From assembly GCA_044220635.1 (NCBI GenBank), contig JBGAQP010000031.1, positions 1 through 36,427 of the forward strand: a stretch of DNA of 36,427 nucleotides. The letters are read 5' to 3'. The translations under genes and the position numbers were made by a program. The notes under the pieces were generated by a model, which worked only from the letters and a program-made list of their open reading frames with translations, was not told the origin of the DNA and ran no database searches. Source of the DNA: JBGAQP01 sp044220635 (GTDB taxonomy: Bacteria; Pseudomonadota; Gammaproteobacteria; Burkholderiales; Usitatibacteraceae). Shown here in pieces: positions 32,873 to 36,427 of this stretch (position 1 is the first letter of the stretch; each line of letters opens with the position of its first letter).

Positions 32873-33048
32873 CCCTTCGCCGGCGGCGAAGCCACGGCGG
32901 CCGCTGCCGCGAGGCAGTCCGGGCACAGGCATCCCGCGGCGTCGATCGAAGGCGGGACCGGCGGCAGGTTCGCGCACCAGCAGGGTTTCGACGGATCGTC
33001 GGCCCCGCAGGTGAACGGCAACCCGCAGCGCACGCAGCGCTCTTCCAT
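32869..33048 (-). CDS. cysteine-rich CWC-type small protein
   Basis: 59 aa, beginning MEERCVRCG, then FTCGA, PCWCAN and CLCPDCL. The order C-x2-C, C, C-W-C, C-x-C-x2-C is the pattern of the small cysteine-rich CWC family. Eight Cys in 45 residues suggest binding of zinc or another metal; family function is not known to me. The ATG at 33048 lies 3 bases after the icmF stop on the same strand, so it is cotranscribed with icmF. Its stop overlaps the stop of the convergent propeller gene by four bases (CTAG). The frame is in-phase, complete and uses normal GC-rich codons. Confidence 0.75.
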   Translation of the reverse strand: MEERCVRCGLPFTCGADDPSKPCWCANLPPVPPSIDAAGCLCPDCLAAAAAVASPPAKG

Positions 33049-33051
33049 GGG

Positions 33052-36000
33052 CTACATGTTGCGGCGGTAGCGCCCGCCGACCTCGAAGAGCGCGTTCGTG
33101 ATCTGGCCGAGCGAGCACACGCGCACGGCGTCGAGCAGCACGGCGAACACGTTCTCGTCGGCCATCACCGCGCGCTTGAGGCGCTCGAGCATCGCCGGGG
33201 CCTCGGCGGCGTGCTCCGCGTGGAAGCGGCGCAGGCGCTCGAGCTGGCCGCGCTTTTCCTCCTCGGTCGAGCGGATGAGCTCGATCTTCCTCGGCACCGC
33301 GTCGCCGTGGGGATTGCGGAAGGTGTTCACGCCGACGATCGGGTAGGAGCCGTCGTGCTTCCTGTGCTCGTAGTGCAGCGACTCCTCCTGGATCTTGCCG
33401 CGCTGGTAGCCCGTCTCCATGGCGCCGAGCACGCCGCCGCGCTCGGCGATCGCCTCGAACTCCCTCAGGACCGCCTCCTCGACGAGGTCGGTGAGCTCCT
33501 CGACGATGAACGAGCCCTGGTTCGGGTTCTCGTTCTTCGCGAGGCCCCACTCGCGGTTGATGATGAGCTGGATCGCCATCGCCCGGCGCACCGATTCCTC
33601 CGTGGGCGTGGTGATCGCCTCGTCGTAGGCGTTGGTGTGCAGGGAGTTGGTGTTGTCGTAGGTCGAGATGAGCGCCTGCAGCGTCGTGCGGATGTCGTTG
33701 AACGCGATCTCCTGGGCGTGGAGCGAGCGCCCCGAGGTCTGGGAGTGGTACTTGAGCTTCTGGCTCCTCTCGCCCGCGCCGTAGCGGTTCTTCATCGCCA
33801 CCGCCCAGATGCGGCGCGCGACGCGCCCGAGCACCGAGTACTCGGGGTCCATGCCGTAGCTGAAGAAGAAGGACAGGTTCGGCGCGAAGTCGTCGATCTG
33901 CATGCCGCGCGCGAGGTAGGACTCGACGTAGGTGAAGCCGTTGGCGAGGGTGAATGCGAGCTGGCTGATGGGGTTCGCCCCGGCCTCCGCGATGTGGTAG
34001 CCCGAGATCGACACGGAGTAGAAATTCTGCACCCGGTGGTGCACGAAATACTCCTGGATGTCGCCCATCATCTTCAGCGCGAACTCGGTCGAGAAGATGC
34101 AGGTGTTCTGCCCCTGGTCCTCCTTGAGGATGTCGGCCTGCACGGTGCCGCGCACGGTCGCGAGCGTCCACTCGCGGATCTTCTCCGCCTCGTCCTCGGT
34201 GGGCTCGCGCCCGTTGTCGGCGACGAACTTCCCGAGCTGCTGGTCGATCGCGGTGTTGAAGAAGAACGCGAGGATCACGGGCGCCGGGCCGTTGATCGTC
34301 ATCGACACCGAAGTGGCGGGGTCGCACAGGTCGAAGCCCGAGTAGAGGACCTTCATGTCCTCGAGGGTCGCGATCGACACGCCCGAGTTGCCGACCTTGC
34401 CGTAGATGTCCGGGCGCTCGTCGGGATCGAAGCCGTAGAGCGTGACCGAGTCGAAGGCCGTCGACAGGCGCTTGGCGGGCATGTCGCGGGAGAGCAGCCG
34501 GAAACGGCGGTTCGTGCGGAAGGCGTCGCCCTCGCCCGCGAACATCCGCGTCGGGTCCTCGTTCTCGCGCTTGAAGGCGAAGACGCCGGCGGTGAAGGGG
34601 AAGGACCCCGGAAGGTTCTCGCGCAGGAGGAAGGAGAGCACCTCGCCCTCGTCGGCGAAGCGCGGCAGGGCCACCTTCCGGATGCGCGTGCCGGAAAGCG
34701 ACTCGTGGGTGAGCTTCGTGCGCACTTCCCTGTCGCGGATGCGCACGGCGTACTCGTCGCGCGAATAGAGCTCGACCGTCTTCGGCCACATCTCGACGAG
34801 CTTGCGCGAGGCGGGCGCGAGCTCGGCGTCCTTCGCCGCGATCAGCGCTTCGACGTCCGCGACGGGCTTGCCGGCGCGCTCGAGGAGCGCGCGCGCCGTG
34901 CGCAGGGACTGGCGCTCGCGCGCCACCCGCGATTGCTCGCGCGCATGGGCATGGTGGGCGCGCACCGTCGCCGCGATCTCGGCGAGGTAGCGCACGCGCT
35001 CGGGCGGCAGTATCGCGCGGTGCCGCGAGGAGGTCTTCGCCGCGACGGGCGCGAGCCGTCCGCCGTCTCCCGCGAGGCCCTTCGCGCGCAGCCCGGGCAG
35101 GAGCGCCTGGTAGAGGGCCGTCACCCCGTCGTCGTTGAAGCGGCTCGCCTGGGTGCCGAAGACCGGCATCGATTCCGGCGCCTCGGCGAAGCGCTCGCGG
35201 TTCCTCTGGACCTGCTTGCGCACGTCCCGGAGCGCGTCCTCGGCGCCCTTGCGGTCGAACTTGTTGATCGCGACGAAATCGGCGAAGTCCAGCATGTCGA
35301 TCTTCTCGAGCTGGCTCGCCGCGCCGAATTCCGGCGTCATCACGTAGAGCGAGAGGTCCACGAGGGGCACGATCGCCGCGTCCCCCTGGCCGATGCCCGA
35401 GGTCTCGACGATCACGAGGTCGAAGCCCGAGAGGCGGCACGCGGCGAGCACCTCCGGGAGCGCGCCCGAGATCTCGGTGCCGGTGTCGCGGGTGGCGAGC
35501 GAGCGCATGAAGACGTTCGGGTGGTCGATCGCGTTCATGCGGATGCGGTCGCCCAGCAGCGCCCCGCCCGTGCGCTTGCGCGAGGGGTCGATCGAGACGA
35601 TGGCGATTCGCAGCCGGTCGCCGTGGTCCAGGCGCAGCCTCAGCACGAGCTCGTCGGTGAGCGAGCTCTTGCCCGCCCCGCCCGTTCCGGTGATGCCCAG
35701 CACCGGGGTCGGGTGCTTCGCGGCCGCGGCGAGGAGCGCCTTGCGCCCCGCCGGGGTGTACGCGCCGTTCTCGAGCGCCGTGATCACGCGGGCGAGCGTG
35801 CGCCGCTCGCCCGTGGCGAGCGCCGCCGCGGCCTTCGCTTCCGGCGGGGCCGCGGCCGCGAGGTCGAAATCCGCGCGCTCGAGCACGTCGTTGATCATGC
35901 CCTGCAGCCCCAGGCTCGCGCCGTCCTCGGGCGAGTAGATCCGCGTCACGCCGCAGGCCTGCAGCTCGGCGATCTCCTCGGGGACGATCACGCCGCCGCC

Positions 36001-36318
36001 GCCGCCGAAGATGCGGATGTCGCCGCCGCCGCTCGCGCCGAGCAGCTCCACCATGTACTTGAAGAACTCGAGGTGCCCGCCCTGGTACGAGGTGACGGCG
36101 ATGCCCTGCACGTCCTCCTGCAGGGCCGCGCTCACGATCTCGCCGACGGAGCGGTTGTGGCCCAGGTGGATCACCTCGGCGCCCGAGGCCTGGAGGATGC
36201 GCCGCATGATGTTGATCGAGGCGTCGTGGCCGTCGAAGAGCGAGGCGGCGGTGACGAAGCGCAGCTTGTTCGCCGGGCGGTAGGGGGCGAGCTTCTTGCG
36301 GACGGACAGGTCGGTCAT
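33052..36318 (-). CDS. icmF: fused isobutyryl-CoA mutase with G-protein chaperone domain
   Basis: 1088 aa. Domains in order are a B12-binding domain (about 1-145; base-off His in LFDGHDASINIM, H31, with SYQGGH and GGGGG loops), a MeaI-type GTPase (about 175-430; P-loop GTGGAGKSS 211-219 and NKFD), a linker, and a mutase TIM barrel (about 560-1088; FPFTAGVFAFKRENEDPTRMFAGEG, FYSVSISGYHIAEAGANPISQ). This is IcmF, which interconverts isobutyryl- and butyryl-CoA with coenzyme B12; the GTPase loads and protects the cofactor. Some IcmF enzymes also convert isovaleryl- to pivalyl-CoA. The ribosome site GGAGGAG precedes the ATG. The CWC gene follows directly. The gene converges on the acyl-CoA cluster, which supplies both candidate substrates. 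Confidence 0.93.
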   Translation of the reverse strand: MTDLSVRKKLAPYRPANKLRFVTAASLFDGHDASINIMRRILQASGAEVIHLGHNRSVGEIVSAALQEDVQGIAVTSYQGGHLEFFKYMVELLGASGGGDIRIFGGGGGVIVPEEIAELQACGVTRIYSPEDGASLGLQGMINDVLERADFDLAAAAPPEAKAAAALATGERRTLARVITALENGAYTPAGRKALLAAAAKHPTPVLGITGTGGAGKSSLTDELVLRLRLDHGDRLRIAIVSIDPSRKRTGGALLGDRIRMNAIDHPNVFMRSLATRDTGTEISGALPEVLAACRLSGFDLVIVETSGIGQGDAAIVPLVDLSLYVMTPEFGAASQLEKIDMLDFADFVAINKFDRKGAEDALRDVRKQVQRNRERFAEAPESMPVFGTQASRFNDDGVTALYQALLPGLRAKGLAGDGGRLAPVAAKTSSRHRAILPPERVRYLAEIAATVRAHHAHAREQSRVARERQSLRTARALLERAGKPVADVEALIAAKDAELAPASRKLVEMWPKTVELYSRDEYAVRIRDREVRTKLTHESLSGTRIRKVALPRFADEGEVLSFLLRENLPGSFPFTAGVFAFKRENEDPTRMFAGEGDAFRTNRRFRLLSRDMPAKRLSTAFDSVTLYGFDPDERPDIYGKVGNSGVSIATLEDMKVLYSGFDLCDPATSVSMTINGPAPVILAFFFNTAIDQQLGKFVADNGREPTEDEAEKIREWTLATVRGTVQADILKEDQGQNTCIFSTEFALKMMGDIQEYFVHHRVQNFYSVSISGYHIAEAGANPISQLAFTLANGFTYVESYLARGMQIDDFAPNLSFFFSYGMDPEYSVLGRVARRIWAVAMKNRYGAGERSQKLKYHSQTSGRSLHAQEIAFNDIRTTLQALISTYDNTNSLHTNAYDEAITTPTEESVRRAMAIQLIINREWGLAKNENPNQGSFIVEELTDLVEEAVLREFEAIAERGGVLGAMETGYQRGKIQEESLHYEHRKHDGSYPIVGVNTFRNPHGDAVPRKIELIRSTEEEKRGQLERLRRFHAEHAAEAPAMLERLKRAVMADENVFAVLLDAVRVCSLGQITNALFEVGGRYRRNM

Positions 36319-36381
36319 CGGGTCTCCTCCTGCCCGGCTTGCAAAATCCGCCGGGCGTTCGCGGGGGCGTTGCGGGCCATC

Positions 36382-36427
36382 TTAGGCCAATTGCCAGAGG
36401 CGTTCCATGGCCGGCGCCGACGCGGAT
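36382..36427 (-). CDS. possible C-terminal end of an upstream gene (partial)
   Basis: On the minus strand a frame entering from the right edge reads SASAPAMERLWQLA and stops with TAA at 36384-36382, 63 bases before the icmF start. GC-rich codons and a plausible C-terminal sequence suggest the tail of a gene transcribed ahead of icmF. Fifteen codons are too few to name a family or exclude chance. Confidence 0.3.
   Translation of the reverse strand, partial: SASAPAMERLWQLA

Overview
The window is a very GC-rich, densely coded stretch of a Gram-negative bacterial chromosome. The DksA type, the family-III CoA-transferase, the BktB-like thiolase, fused isobutyryl-CoA mutase, Liv-type transporters, c-type cytochromes and frequent TTG/GTG starts all point to a betaproteobacterium (Burkholderiales, Rhodocyclales or a relative). 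That assignment is inferred from gene content only. No rRNA, tRNA, insertion sequence, phage gene or CRISPR array was seen, and no gene-free stretch exceeds 300 bases.

Layout. 1-4356 (minus strand): a lipoprotein alpha/beta hydrolase cut by the left edge, an EAL-CBS-GGDEF cyclic-di-GMP protein, a Tat-exported dienelactone hydrolase, then dksA with its own promoter, leader hairpin and terminator. 4612-8905: a ferric-iron ABC importer whose genes are split, with the fused permease (+), a small lipoprotein (-), the binding protein (-) and the ATPase (+). The last two diverge from a region with two Fur-box-like sequences. 8930-9873 (-): two tandem c-type cytochromes, preceded by a promoter with the geometry of a class II FNR/CRP-family promoter. 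10117-18436 (-): one seven-gene operon, acyl-CoA synthetase, LivG, LivH, LivM, binding protein, LivF and a PaaK-like protein. It looks like an uptake and CoA-activation unit for an organic acid. 18623-20225: a Crp/Fnr-type regulator divergent from that operon, and a metallo-beta-lactamase-fold hydrolase.

20282-32872 (+) is a long acyl-CoA catabolic run: short CaiB/BaiF CoA-transferase, SDR dehydrogenase, isovaleryl-CoA dehydrogenase (liuA type), a secreted Ntn amide hydrolase, two thiolases, a TfoX-C-like small protein, a lipoprotein, a second acyl-CoA dehydrogenase, a membrane protein, methylcrotonyl-CoA carboxylase carboxyltransferase (liuB), methylglutaconyl-CoA hydratase (liuC) and a beta-propeller protein with a C-terminal sorting-type tail. 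32869-36318 (-) holds icmF, the fused isobutyryl-CoA mutase, followed by a 59-residue Cys-rich CWC-type protein.

Taken together, the right half handles branched-chain and short-chain acyl-CoAs (leucine and isovalerate, and through IcmF isobutyryl/butyryl-CoA), while the Liv/ligase operon imports and activates a carboxylate whose identity the sequence does not show. I did not find an unmistakable new system. The best leads are the ligase-Liv-ligase operon with a PaaK-like member lacking the usual P-loop, the FNR-class promoter of the twin cytochromes, the Fur-overlapped and probably leaderless start of the iron ATPase gene, and the accessory small, secreted and membrane genes embedded in the leucine cluster.
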